Below are positions 1 to 8,375 of a stretch of 64,000 bases of DNA, piece by piece. The DNA is from PALSA-1003 sp963741315 (GTDB taxonomy: Bacteria > Pseudomonadota > Gammaproteobacteria > Burkholderiales > Casimicrobiaceae): assembly GCA_963741315.1 (NCBI GenBank), contig CAVUHK010000008.1, positions 124,001-188,000 of the forward strand, in the 5' to 3' direction. The position numbers and the translations under genes are program-made. The notes below the pieces were generated by a model. The model saw nothing but the letters and a program-made list of their open reading frames with translations. It was not told the DNA's origin and made no database searches. The first letter of the stretch is position 1. Each line of letters opens with the position of its first letter.

Positions 1-724
1 TGACCAGCCGATCGTCAGCGTGCGCAATGTCGATGAACGATGGGGCGCATGCGGTGGCGCGCGGCGCTCCTGCATAGTGCAGCCGTTCGTAGACATCGTC
101 GGCGACGATCCAGATGCCGAGCCTTCGACAGTGCTCGAGAATCGCCTGCTGGCTCTCGGCATCGAGAGTCCATCCAGAGGGGTTGTTCGGCGAGTTGATC
201 ATCACCGCGCGCGTACCCGGCGTGAGTACGTCCAAAAAACGGTCAAGGTCGAGAGTCCAGCCCGTCGGCCGGAACGTCAGCGGCGCGCGCACGACCTCGG
301 CGCCGAGGACCTTCGGAATCTCGGTCAGGTTGGGCCACAGCGGCGTGACACAGACAACACGGTCGCCATGGCCTACCAGCGCCTGCACGGTCAGCATGAG
401 CGCCGACATGCCCGATGCGGTGACCGCGATGTTGGCTGCCGCGATTGGCTGGTGCAGTCGCGACACGTAAGCGCCGATCGCGTCGCGCAATTCGGGAATA
501 CCGAAATTCTGGTTGTAGAAGGTCTCGCCGGCGCCGATCGACGCGACCGCCGCATCGCGGATGTAGGCGGGGGTGACTTCGTCGGGCTCGCCGAACCAGA
601 ACGCCAGGATGTCCGCGTCGCCCATGCCGGCGTTGGCGACTTCGCGGATCTCGGACGCAAACAGCGCGCGCACGGCGGGGCGCGCCGCAAGTTCGACGCC
701 CAACGGTATCGCGGAATCGTTCAT
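1..724 (-). CDS. Class I/II PLP-dependent aminotransferase (3' end outside window)
   Basis: The reading frame opens at an ATG on the minus strand and runs off the left edge, giving about 241 residues. Fold-type I aminotransferase landmarks are readable: FGEPDEV near residue 44, SPNNPSG near 178-184 and the ADDVYERL segment near 208-215, whose Asp contacts the PLP ring nitrogen in this family. The catalytic Lys would lie beyond the edge. The family transfers an amino group from an amino acid to a 2-oxo acid in the cytosol. The exact substrate cannot be read from this part. It is divergent from the ArsC/Spx-like gene 77 bases away. The start is well placed, because upstream in-frame sequence shows no family similarity. 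Confidence 0.85.
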   Translation of the reverse strand, partial: MNDSAIPLGVELAARPAVRALFASEIREVANAGMGDADILAFWFGEPDEVTPAYIRDAAVASIGAGETFYNQNFGIPELRDAIGAYVSRLHQPIAAANIAVTASGMSALMLTVQALVGHGDRVVCVTPLWPNLTEIPKVLGAEVVRAPLTFRPTGWTLDLDRFLDVLTPGTRAVMINSPNNPSGWTLDAESQQAILEHCRRLGIWIVADDVYERLHYAGAPRATACAPSFIDIAHADDRLV

Positions 725-761
725 GGGACGGCTGGCAGGAGATTGAATGCGCAACCGCCTT

Positions 762-767
762 TATACT
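762..767 (+). promoter_or_regulatory. Candidate -10 box (TATACT) for the ArsC/Spx-like gene
   Basis: TATACT lies 34 bases before the ATG at 802, in the gap between divergent genes. No good -35 element at normal spacing is visible. A purine-rich GGGAGG just before the ATG is the likely ribosome binding site. Confidence 0.35.
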
Positions 768-801
768 TGTCGCTCCGGGTTGGAGCAAGGCGGGAGGCGC
801 G

Positions 802-1140
802 ATGAAACTCTACGGCATCGTCAACTGCAATACAGTGAAGACGGCGCGGGCGTGGCTGGATGCGCATGGCAAGCGCTATGAATTCGTCGACTTCAAGAAG
901 ACTCCGCCGACGCGCGAACTCCTTGAGAGCTGGTGCGCGAAGTTTGGGTGGGAGAACGTGCTCAATCGTCGCGGCACCACGTGGCGTTTGCTGCCGCCGG
1001 AGGTTCAGGCGCGCGTCAAGAATGAAAGAAGTGCGATCGCGTTGATGCTGGAAAAGCCCAGCGCGATCAAGCGGCCGGTGCTCGAAAATCCGGGGCCCGA
1101 GTTGCTCGGCTTCGACGATATAGCCTACGCAAAATTGTAG
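802..1140 (+). CDS. ArsC/Spx-family reductase-like protein (YffB type)
   Basis: This 112-residue protein has the thioredoxin-like ArsC/Spx fold of the YffB type. It opens MKLYGIVNCNTVKTAR, with the single conserved Cys at residue 9, followed by the helix-strand pattern (YEFVDFKKTPP) and a C-terminal block around LLEKPSAIKRPV. Full length agrees with the family (about 110-120 residues). In many Burkholderiales this gene lies near lysine/diaminopimelate genes and an aminotransferase, and here an aminotransferase is divergent to it. It is probably a glutathione-dependent thiol reductase of unknown substrate, and arsenate reduction is not shown. A GGGAGG ribosome binding site precedes the ATG. 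It converges on the next regulator gene with only 21 bases between. Confidence 0.85.
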   Translation: MKLYGIVNCNTVKTARAWLDAHGKRYEFVDFKKTPPTRELLESWCAKFGWENVLNRRGTTWRLLPPEVQARVKNERSAIALMLEKPSAIKRPVLENPGPELLGFDDIAYAKL

Positions 1141-1161
1141 GCGCGCGTTTGCTTGCGCGTT

Positions 1162-3687
1162 TCACTTCAACGCGAGTTCTATCGCTTGCTCAAGCGTTAA
1201 GTGATGGCCTTTCCGCCATTCGCGGTCGAACGCTGCGTTGTCGCCCAGCCCTGCGCGGGCCGCTGTCACGCGCCGGTCATAGGTCAGCTGTTCGAGTGGC
1301 GCCCACTGCGCTCCGATCTCCGTTCGCAGTCGCTCCGCGGCGCCCCAGAGAGTTGCAGCAAGCAGGAAGTTGCCGAGCTCGGCGCCTACACATGCCAGTC
1401 CTTCGAGCGAGTTGGCGATCCCTCGTCGGTACACGAGCTCGCGGCTGATCGCCATACTCTCTATGTCCAGCGTGCGGGAAACCGCGAAATCCCTCTGTCT
1501 CAACGCCTCCCCTGCCAAATTGGTCAGGGAAGTGGCAATTCCTCGCCTGTCGCCCAGTTCACGCTTGATCGCCAGGCTCTCCTCGTACATCGCGCGTGCC
1601 AAGTCAAATTCGCCCTGTGCCGAGGCCGCCAGCCCCAGGTTGTTCAACGTATTTGCAATCCCCTGTTTGTCGCCCAGTTCACGCTTGATCGCCAGGCTCT
1701 CCTCGTACATCGCGCGGGCGGCTGATGCGTCTCCCGAATTGCGAACCAGATTGCCCAGATTGTTGAGCAGGCCTGCGACGAGCGCCCGGTCTGTCAGGTC
1801 CTGGCGCATCCCCAAGGCTTCCTCGTACAGCGCCCGGGCGATGGCAACGTCGCCCAGCGCCAAGTGCACAGGGCCAAGGTTGACGAGCGAAGAAGCGATT
1901 ACCGTCTTGTTTCCTAGTTCCCGCGCTATCAACAGGCGCTCCTCGTACCAGGTCCGGGCCGCGGGATAGTCGCCCTGCAAATGGGCCATCGCGCCAGCCG
2001 CATTGAGCACTTTTGCGCGCTCCGCGGAGCGCTCTTTTGCGCCTGCGTGGCTCAGGACGCGCGCGCACCACTCCCGACCCTCCGAGAAATGTCCGCGTAT
2101 ATTCCAGAACCGCGCCAGTGCTCCGCAAAGGCGCAGACTTGGTGATGGTTCCGGCGCCATGAGACTCCAGTCGAGGCTTGCCCGCAGGTTCTCGTGCTCG
2201 TCTTCCAGGCGCCGCAGCCACTCGGTCTGCTGCTCACCCATCAGCTTCGGTTCGGCCTCTTCCGCCAGTGCCAGGAAGTAGTCGCGATGTTGGGTTCGAA
2301 ACGTGTCGGCGCTGCCGCTCGCGTTGAGTTTCTCGCGCGCGTATTCGCGCACGGTCTCGAGCATGCGGTAGCGGTCGCCGTCCTCGTCGGCAACGATGAG
2401 CGACTGCTCGACCAGAGCGATCAGCAGGTAGACGATGTCGTCCTTGGCGATGGGGTCGCCGATCGCGACGGCCTCAGCCGCCGCCAGCGTGAAGCCGCCG
2501 GCGAACACCGAGAAGCGCGCCAACAGCAGCCGCTCGTTGTCGTTGAGCAGGTCGTAGCTCCAGTCGAGCATGGCGCGCAGCGTCTGGTGGCGCGGCACGT
2601 CGCTGCCGCTGCCGCTGGTCAACAGCCGGAAGCGCTGGTCGAGCAAACGCTCGATCTGCTCGACCGGCAGCACCGCGACCCGCGCCGCCGCCAGTTCCAG
2701 CGCCAAGGGGATGCCGTCCAGGCGCACGCAAATATCGGCCACCGCACGAGCGCGTGATCCCTCCAGGTCGAAGCTCGGCCGATGCGCTCGGGCACGCTCG
2801 ACGAACAACTGCACCGCATCGGAACGCGCGATGCCTTTGGCGTCAGCGCTGCGACCCGGCACCGGCAGTGCGGCCACCGGATAGACCTGCTCGCCGCCGA
2901 CGTGCAGGGGCTCGCGACTGGTGGCGACGAGGGTGACCTTGGCCGTCGCACCCAACAGGGCCTCGGCGAGGTCGGCCACCGCCGCCAGGACCTGCTCGCA
3001 GTTGTCGACGATCAGCAGCACTTCCTTGCCGCGCAAGTGCGCGCATAGCGTCGCCTGCAACGGCTGCCCGGCGGCCTCCTTCACCTTCAGTACCTGGGCC
3101 AGTGCACTGGCCACCAACGTGGGATCAACCAGCGCCGACAGGTCGACGAACCAGGCGCCGTCGCGATAGGCCTCGCGCACTTCGGCGGCCGCTTGCAGCG
3201 CCAGGCGGGTCTTGCCGATGCCGCCGGTGCCGGTGAGCGTGAGCATGCGCGTGTCCGGCAAGCGTTGTTTGATCTCGGCGAGCTCGCGTTCGCGCCCAAC
3301 GAACGAGGTCAGCAGTTGCGGCAGATTGGTGCGCGTGCGGTCGAGCGCTGCCGTGGCTGCGCGCGGGTCCGCGATCGCCACCACCGGACCGACGAAGCGG
3401 TAGCCACGCCGCGCCAGCGTCTCGATCCAGCTCTCGCCGCCCGGCACCCGCGCCAACACCCGGCGGATCGCCGAAATCTGCACCGCGAGGTTGGCCTCCT
3501 CGACCACCAGCCCCGGCCACGCCGCATCGAGGATCGCCGCCTTCGACACGTACTCCTGCGCCTGACCCACCAGCGTCGCCAGCACCGCAATCGCCCGCGC
3601 TCCAAGCGCCAGCGGCGCACCCGCATGCGTCAGCACTCCAGCCTCCGGGTCCAGTCGCATCGGACCGATCTCGTAGAGGCTCCTCAT
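1162..3687 (-). CDS. STAND regulator: winged helix, NB-ARC ATPase, TPR (copy 1)
   Basis: This 841-residue protein has three parts. Residues 1-100 form an OmpR/PhoB-type winged helix (ends GYRFVGPVV). Residues ~127-400 form a STAND/NB-ARC ATPase with Walker A GTGGIGKT at 153-160 and Walker B LLIVDNCE near 224-231. From ~480 onward there are TPR-like repeats of about 40 residues (for example YEESLAIKRELGD twice). Proteins of this build are signal-gated transcription regulators: ligand or partner binding to the TPR part opens the ATPase, which lets the winged helix act. The first ~475 codons are almost identical to the second copy at 5054-7717, while the TPR half is clearly different. It is divergent from lrgAB (190 bases between starts), which is the obvious candidate target. 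The ligand is unknown. Confidence 0.88.
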   Translation of the reverse strand: MRSLYEIGPMRLDPEAGVLTHAGAPLALGARAIAVLATLVGQAQEYVSKAAILDAAWPGLVVEEANLAVQISAIRRVLARVPGGESWIETLARRGYRFVGPVVAIADPRAATAALDRTRTNLPQLLTSFVGRERELAEIKQRLPDTRMLTLTGTGGIGKTRLALQAAAEVREAYRDGAWFVDLSALVDPTLVASALAQVLKVKEAAGQPLQATLCAHLRGKEVLLIVDNCEQVLAAVADLAEALLGATAKVTLVATSREPLHVGGEQVYPVAALPVPGRSADAKGIARSDAVQLFVERARAHRPSFDLEGSRARAVADICVRLDGIPLALELAAARVAVLPVEQIERLLDQRFRLLTSGSGSDVPRHQTLRAMLDWSYDLLNDNERLLLARFSVFAGGFTLAAAEAVAIGDPIAKDDIVYLLIALVEQSLIVADEDGDRYRMLETVREYAREKLNASGSADTFRTQHRDYFLALAEEAEPKLMGEQQTEWLRRLEDEHENLRASLDWSLMAPEPSPSLRLCGALARFWNIRGHFSEGREWCARVLSHAGAKERSAERAKVLNAAGAMAHLQGDYPAARTWYEERLLIARELGNKTVIASSLVNLGPVHLALGDVAIARALYEEALGMRQDLTDRALVAGLLNNLGNLVRNSGDASAARAMYEESLAIKRELGDKQGIANTLNNLGLAASAQGEFDLARAMYEESLAIKRELGDRRGIATSLTNLAGEALRQRDFAVSRTLDIESMAISRELVYRRGIANSLEGLACVGAELGNFLLAATLWGAAERLRTEIGAQWAPLEQLTYDRRVTAARAGLGDNAAFDREWRKGHHLTLEQAIELALK
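1548..1596. repeat. 49-bp exact direct repeat inside TPR coding region (unit 1)
   Basis: These 49 bases recur exactly at 1668-1716, 120 bases away. That equals one 40-residue TPR unit of copy 1. The neighbouring units are related but diverged, so this unit looks recently duplicated or homogenised. Confidence 0.9.
1668..1716. repeat. 49-bp exact direct repeat inside TPR coding region (unit 2)
   Basis: Exact partner of 1548-1596. In the protein the two units read as consecutive YEESLAIKRELGD-type helices. Confidence 0.9.
2264..3687. repeat. 1.42-kb near-identical direct repeat, copy 1 (regulator N-terminal half)
   Basis: This block matches 6294-7717 base for base at an offset of 4030. I find seven differences (2317, 3103, 3268, 3316, 3601, 3655, 3667), and the translations are identical, so all are synonymous. 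It covers the winged helix, the ATPase and the start of the next region. Similarity drops abruptly at 2264, at the border with the TPR half. Confidence 0.95.
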
Positions 3688-3783
3688 GGCAAGCGGATGC
3701 CTGAACAGGCACTTCGATCTTCGATCCCGGCTCCGGTCGGCGCGCCAATCAAGGAATCAGCCAACCGGTATCCCTGGAAGCAG

Positions 3784-3862
3784 TTCATCGATCTTTTAGG
3801 GTTTCTTTAAGACTTCGTCGCGCCCGCCGCCCAACATCCTCATCACGTACCGAGCATAGCAA
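3784..3862. repeat. 79-bp direct repeat, copy 1 (shared divergent promoter region)
   Basis: These 79 bases match 7724-7802 with one mismatch (3850). They lie between regulator copy 1 and lrgA. The block holds two spaced similar words, CTTTTAGG (3793-3800) and CTTTAAGA (3805-3812), a layout that could be an OmpR-type direct-repeat operator. Between this block and the regulator start there are 96 bases here but only 6 in the other copy. Confidence 0.9.
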
Positions 3863-3876
3863 GGGAGTCATCGCAA

Positions 3877-4314
3877 ATGAACAGCAATCCCGTATTGCTC
3901 CAAATTCGTGGCGTATCGCTGCTTCGCGGTTTCGCGACGATCGCTGCTCAGATCGCGTTGCTGTGGTTCATGAGCTGGGCAGGCCACGAAATCGTGACGC
4001 GCCTCCACCTGCCGTTGCCGGGCAATGTCGCCGGCATGCTGCTCACCTTTGCGGCATTGACCAGTGGCGTCCTGCCCATGCGTTTCGTTGAAGAGGGCGG
4101 CGTGTTGCTGGTGCGCAATCTGCCGCTGTTCTTCGTCCCGCTCGCCGTCGGCTTTGTGACGCAGGGCCCGCTGCTCGCCGCGCATGGCGTCGGCATCGTT
4201 GCAACGCTCGTCGGGAGCGCTGTTGTTGGATTTGCGGTAACCGGTCGCGTGGCACAACTCGTGACTCGCCTGCAAGGCAAGTCCACCATGCCCATAAGGA
4301 ACCATCATGCCTAG
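3877..4314 (+). CDS. lrgA: CidA/LrgA family holin-like membrane protein
   Basis: This 145-residue, very hydrophobic protein has about four membrane segments (roughly 17-37, 48-66, 76-96 and 102-125). It carries family landmarks LPLPGNVAGMLL and a following RNLPLFFVPLAVG segment. The family forms holin-like or transporter-like inner-membrane assemblies that affect autolysis and, in some bacteria, export of small metabolites such as pyruvate. AAGGGAG lies 10 bases before the ATG. It overlaps lrgB by 8 bases, so translation is coupled. It starts just after the duplicated leader block and is divergent from STAND regulator copy 1, which suggests control by that regulator. Confidence 0.88.
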   Translation: MNSNPVLLQIRGVSLLRGFATIAAQIALLWFMSWAGHEIVTRLHLPLPGNVAGMLLTFAALTSGVLPMRFVEEGGVLLVRNLPLFFVPLAVGFVTQGPLLAAHGVGIVATLVGSAVVGFAVTGRVAQLVTRLQGKSTMPIRNHHA

Positions 4315-5008
4315 AATCGTCTGGATCGTCGGTAGCGTTGCGCTCACCATGCTTGCCTACCAGGCGAGCCGCGGCGTGAACGTGCGGTTTCCGTCGCCAC
4401 TGACCAATCCCATATTTCTGGCCGTGGTCGGCATCATGATCGTTCTCGCCGTGCCTGGTCTCGACTACGTCCCATATCGTCAAGGTGCCGAGCCGTTGAT
4501 CGCCCTGTTGGGACCGGCGACAGCTGCGCTGGCCATACCGCTGTACAAGCATCGGGCAATCGTAATTGCGTACTTCCTGCCGGCCCTCAGCGGCATGCTG
4601 TGCGGCGCCATGGTGACACTCGTGGCTGCCATTTTCCTCGCTGCCGGCTTGGGGCTCGCGCCGATTCTGGTGCGATCGATTGGCATCAAGTCGGTCACCG
4701 CGCCGATTGCCGTGGAGCTCGCACCGCTGATCGGTGGCGATCCTGCGTTAACCGTCGCCCTGGTGGTCGCCACCGGAATACTCGGGGCGATGTTGGGACC
4801 ATGGTTGCTGGATCGCGCGGGAGTGCGCGATCCCGTCGCGCGTGGACTTGCACTGGGCACCGTGTCCACCGGCATCGGCACGGCACAGGCAGCGATGGAG
4901 GGTGAGATTCAAGGGGCAGTCGCCGGCGTGGCAATGGGAGCGGCCGCAGTTTTCGTATCGATGGTCGCGCCGATACTCATTCCCCGGCTATTGCAACTGC
5001 TTGCTTGA
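4307..5008 (+). CDS. lrgB: LrgB/CidB family membrane protein
   Basis: This 233-residue multi-pass inner-membrane protein is the usual partner of LrgA. Family landmarks include the N-terminal NPIFLAVVG stretch, GPATAALAIPLYKH near the middle, the RSIGIKSVTAPIAVE segment and a Gly-rich GTVSTGIGTAQA segment towards the end. Length fits the family (about 230). It overlaps lrgA by 8 bases and converges on regulator copy 2. The pair probably works as one membrane complex in control of murein hydrolase activity or small-molecule export. No third gene follows, so this is a two-gene operon. Confidence 0.9.
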   Translation: MPRIVWIVGSVALTMLAYQASRGVNVRFPSPLTNPIFLAVVGIMIVLAVPGLDYVPYRQGAEPLIALLGPATAALAIPLYKHRAIVIAYFLPALSGMLCGAMVTLVAAIFLAAGLGLAPILVRSIGIKSVTAPIAVELAPLIGGDPALTVALVVATGILGAMLGPWLLDRAGVRDPVARGLALGTVSTGIGTAQAAMEGEIQGAVAGVAMGAAAVFVSMVAPILIPRLLQLLA

Positions 5009-5053
5009 ACCGGAGCCTTCGTGAATTTGGGTACGCTATCTCCCAAGCTGGAT

Positions 5054-7717
5054 TCATTCTCGCCCAGGACGATCCTTCAGCGCGAGTTCCAGCGCTAGCT
5101 CGACCGTCAACGCACGGCCGTCCTGCCAGGCGCGCTCGAAGGCCACATCATCTGCCACGGCGGCGCGGGCAGTGCTTACGCGCTCGTCGTAGCGTGGCCG
5201 TTCTTGATTCGACAACGGTGTCCTGTTGTCTGCTCGCCATTGCTCCACCGCGCCCCAAAGCCGGGCGGCGCGAAGGCACTCGCCACGCGCAGCGACCACG
5301 GCTGCAAGTCCCACCAGCGACGCGATCTTTCCATGCTGGTCGCCCCGTTGACGTTGGATCGCCAAGCCCTCCTCGAACATCTGCCGGGCGGTCGAAGCAT
5401 CGCCCTTCTCAAGGGTTACGTTGCCCAGGAGACAGAGCGAGTCCGCGATCCCTTGTCCGCGCTGCAGTTCGCGCCCGATCGCGAGGCTTTCCTCGCCGAG
5501 CCGCTGTGCGGTCGAGTAGTCGCTCTGAGCCAGAGCAATCCCCGCTAGGCGCTCGAGCGCCAGCGCAGTGTATTGGCGATTGCCCAGCTCCCGCATGATC
5601 GTCAGGCACTCGTCGTAGAGTGCGCGCGCGCCCGCAAGATCGCCCTGTTCCAGCGTAACAGCCCCGAGGTTGCCGAGGGAGGTCGCAATCCGTCCCGGAT
5701 CGTCTAGAGCGCGCTTGATCGCCAACCCTTCCTCAAGCAAAGCGCGCGCCGAGCTAAGGTCGCCTTGTCGTTGTACCACCATTGCAAGGTTGTTCAGGGT
5801 GGCGGCAACCCCGGCCTCGTTTCCCAATTCGCGCATGATCGCCAGGCTCTCCTCGTGATACGCACGGGCCGCCGCAAGTTCGTGCAGATCAACGATCACC
5901 ATGCCCAGGTTGCCGAGCGCGATCGCGACGCGCGACCGGTCCCCCAGTCGCCGCTCGATGGCAAGGCATTCTTCTAGGAGCGCCCGTGCGGTGGCTTGAT
6001 CGCTTTGATGATAGGCGAGCACGCCCGCGCAGTTGAGCGCCCGGGCATGCTCCTGCGGCAGCTGGTCGGTTCCAGGCATGCGCAGCGCTCCGGCACACCA
6101 GCCGCGCCCCTCCGAGAAATATCCCCGCGTCGTCCAGAAGTATTGCAGCGATGTGCACAGTTCAAGGGTTGGTCCGGGTTCCGCGTGCCTGAGGCCCCAG
6201 TCGAGGCTTGTCCGCAGGTTTTCGTGCTCCTTGTCCAGGCGTTGTAGCCACTCGAGTTGCTGCGCACCTCTCAGTTTCGGTGCCGCCTCCTCGGCCAGTG
6301 CCAGGAAGTAGTCGCGATGTTGGGTTCGAAACGTGTCGGCGCTGCCACTCGCGTTGAGTTTCTCGCGCGCGTATTCGCGCACGGTCTCGAGCATGCGGTA
6401 GCGGTCGCCGTCCTCGTCGGCAACGATGAGCGACTGCTCGACCAGAGCGATCAGCAGGTAGACGATGTCGTCCTTGGCGATGGGGTCGCCGATCGCGACG
6501 GCCTCAGCCGCCGCCAGCGTGAAGCCGCCGGCGAACACCGAGAAGCGCGCCAACAGCAGCCGCTCGTTGTCGTTGAGCAGGTCGTAGCTCCAGTCGAGCA
6601 TGGCGCGCAGCGTCTGGTGGCGCGGCACGTCGCTGCCGCTGCCGCTGGTCAACAGCCGGAAGCGCTGGTCGAGCAAACGCTCGATCTGCTCGACCGGCAG
6701 CACCGCGACCCGCGCCGCCGCCAGTTCCAGCGCCAAGGGGATGCCGTCCAGGCGCACGCAAATATCGGCCACCGCACGAGCGCGTGATCCCTCCAGGTCG
6801 AAGCTCGGCCGATGCGCTCGGGCACGCTCGACGAACAACTGCACCGCATCGGAACGCGCGATGCCTTTGGCGTCAGCGCTGCGACCCGGCACCGGCAGTG
6901 CGGCCACCGGATAGACCTGCTCGCCGCCGACGTGCAGGGGCTCGCGACTGGTGGCGACGAGGGTGACCTTGGCCGTCGCACCCAACAGGGCCTCGGCGAG
7001 GTCGGCCACCGCCGCCAGGACCTGCTCGCAGTTGTCGACGATCAGCAGCACTTCCTTGCCGCGCAAGTGCGCGCATAGCGTCGCCTGCAACGGCTGCCCG
7101 GCGGCCTCCTTCACCTTCAGTACCTGGGCCAGCGCACTGGCCACCAACGTGGGATCAACCAGCGCCGACAGGTCGACGAACCAGGCGCCGTCGCGATAGG
7201 CCTCGCGCACTTCGGCGGCCGCTTGCAGCGCCAGGCGGGTCTTGCCGATGCCGCCGGTGCCGGTGAGCGTGAGCATGCGCGTGTCCGGCAAGCGTTGCTT
7301 GATCTCGGCGAGCTCGCGTTCGCGCCCAACGAACGAGGTCAGCAGCTGCGGCAGATTGGTGCGCGTGCGGTCGAGCGCTGCCGTGGCTGCGCGCGGGTCC
7401 GCGATCGCCACCACCGGACCGACGAAGCGGTAGCCACGCCGCGCCAGCGTCTCGATCCAGCTCTCGCCGCCCGGCACCCGCGCCAACACCCGGCGGATCG
7501 CCGAAATCTGCACCGCGAGGTTGGCCTCCTCGACCACCAGCCCCGGCCACGCCGCATCGAGGATCGCCGCCTTCGACACGTACTCCTGCGCCTGACCCAC
7601 CAGCGTCGCCAGCACCGCAATCGCCCGCGCCCCAAGCGCCAGCGGCGCACCCGCATGCGTCAGCACTCCAGCCTCCGGGTCCAGCCGCATCGGACCTATC
7701 TCGTAGAGGCTCCTCAT
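5054..7717 (-). CDS. STAND regulator: winged helix, NB-ARC ATPase, TPR (copy 2)
   Basis: This 887-residue paralogue of the gene at 1162-3687 is identical to it over about residues 1-475: winged helix 1-100, Walker A GTGGIGKT at 153-160, Walker B near 224-231. After that it carries its own TPR array of about nine ~40-residue units (pattern ALLEEGLAIKRALDDPGRIA). The C-terminal tail also differs. It is divergent from the GNAT gene at 7837 through a 79-base leader block shared with copy 1. By family knowledge it should be a ligand- or partner-gated transcription regulator. The shared DNA-binding half predicts the same operator as copy 1, and the different TPR half predicts a different signal. 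Confidence 0.88.
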   Translation of the reverse strand: MRSLYEIGPMRLDPEAGVLTHAGAPLALGARAIAVLATLVGQAQEYVSKAAILDAAWPGLVVEEANLAVQISAIRRVLARVPGGESWIETLARRGYRFVGPVVAIADPRAATAALDRTRTNLPQLLTSFVGRERELAEIKQRLPDTRMLTLTGTGGIGKTRLALQAAAEVREAYRDGAWFVDLSALVDPTLVASALAQVLKVKEAAGQPLQATLCAHLRGKEVLLIVDNCEQVLAAVADLAEALLGATAKVTLVATSREPLHVGGEQVYPVAALPVPGRSADAKGIARSDAVQLFVERARAHRPSFDLEGSRARAVADICVRLDGIPLALELAAARVAVLPVEQIERLLDQRFRLLTSGSGSDVPRHQTLRAMLDWSYDLLNDNERLLLARFSVFAGGFTLAAAEAVAIGDPIAKDDIVYLLIALVEQSLIVADEDGDRYRMLETVREYAREKLNASGSADTFRTQHRDYFLALAEEAAPKLRGAQQLEWLQRLDKEHENLRTSLDWGLRHAEPGPTLELCTSLQYFWTTRGYFSEGRGWCAGALRMPGTDQLPQEHARALNCAGVLAYHQSDQATARALLEECLAIERRLGDRSRVAIALGNLGMVIVDLHELAAARAYHEESLAIMRELGNEAGVAATLNNLAMVVQRQGDLSSARALLEEGLAIKRALDDPGRIATSLGNLGAVTLEQGDLAGARALYDECLTIMRELGNRQYTALALERLAGIALAQSDYSTAQRLGEESLAIGRELQRGQGIADSLCLLGNVTLEKGDASTARQMFEEGLAIQRQRGDQHGKIASLVGLAAVVAARGECLRAARLWGAVEQWRADNRTPLSNQERPRYDERVSTARAAVADDVAFERAWQDGRALTVELALELALKDRPGRE
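6294..7717. repeat. 1.42-kb near-identical direct repeat, copy 2
   Basis: Partner of 2264-3687, in the same orientation at an offset of 4030, about 99.5 per cent identical by my count. Similarity stops abruptly at the border with the TPR half. Confidence 0.95.
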
Positions 7718-7723
7718 CGTCGC

Positions 7724-7802
7724 TTCATCGATCTTTTAGGGTTTCTTTAAGACTTCGTCGCGCCCGCCGCCCAACATCCTCATCACGTATCGAGCATAGC
7801 AA
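7724..7802. repeat. 79-bp direct repeat, copy 2 (shared divergent promoter region)
   Basis: Partner of 3784-3862, offset 3940, with a single mismatch at 7790. It lies between regulator copy 2 and the GNAT gene, so each copy of the block sits in a divergent regulator-target gap. Confidence 0.9.
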
Positions 7803-7836
7803 ACCAGCGACGCAACTCGACACAGGAGCAAGGGCC

Positions 7837-8352
7837 ATGTCACTACCGATGGACACCAGCGCAAACGTATCCGCCCCCCGGCGCCTCGGGTCGAGCGACC
7901 GCCTCGCGGTCCTGAACCATCTGCTCCGGCTCTCGGATGGCGCTCGGCAGATGCGGTTTTGTCACGTCCTGAACGACGACGGCGTCCGGGCCTACGTCGA
8001 ACGGATCAATTTCGAACGGGACATCTGCATTGGCGTATTCGACCGGCACGAGAACCTCGTCGCGCTTGTCCAGGGCTTTGTCTACGAAGAACACGGCGCC
8101 CGTTTGATGGAGGCAGCGTTCAGCACCGACGAGACAATGCGCCGCCGCGGGCTGGGCACGCTGCTGTTTGCCGAGATCACGGACTGCGCACTCGCAGATC
8201 GCGTCGATCGCGTGATTGCCCAGTGCCTCGCGGGCAACCGGCCCATGCGCATGCTCCTTCTTGCAGCAGGCGCCACTTGCGAAATCGAGGACGGCGAAGT
8301 CATCGGTCATCTGTATCCCGCAACTAAGGTTCGCTCGCGAGCCATTGCTTGA
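7837..8352 (+). CDS. GNAT family N-acetyltransferase
   Basis: This 171-residue protein has a GNAT core at about residues 15-150. The acetyl-CoA pyrophosphate-binding signature RRRGLG lies at 102-107, following the strand MEAAFSTDE. The family moves an acetyl group from acetyl-CoA to an amine on a small molecule or protein, and the acceptor is not readable here. GGAGCAAGG lies 10 bases before the ATG. It begins 34 bases after the duplicated leader block and is divergent from regulator copy 2, so it is the likely target of that regulator. Small unknown genes follow on the same strand. Confidence 0.8.
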   Translation: MSLPMDTSANVSAPRRLGSSDRLAVLNHLLRLSDGARQMRFCHVLNDDGVRAYVERINFERDICIGVFDRHENLVALVQGFVYEEHGARLMEAAFSTDETMRRRGLGTLLFAEITDCALADRVDRVIAQCLAGNRPMRMLLLAAGATCEIEDGEVIGHLYPATKVRSRAIA

Positions 8353-8375
8353 TCTCGACGGCCAGAGGATAGCCA

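Noticed and set aside
1141..1161. Short hairpin between the ArsC-like gene and regulator copy 1
   Set aside because: The stem is only five base pairs with a long loop, too weak to call a terminator.
2194..2884. Long open frames on the plus strand opposite both STAND regulators (also 6257-6914)
   Set aside because: They are antisense shadows of GC-rich codons, appear in both repeat copies because the DNA is the same, and have no family similarity.
5005..5598. Open frame following lrgB on the plus strand
   Set aside because: It lies antisense to the TPR end of regulator copy 2, is Arg/Pro-rich, and has no ribosome binding site.
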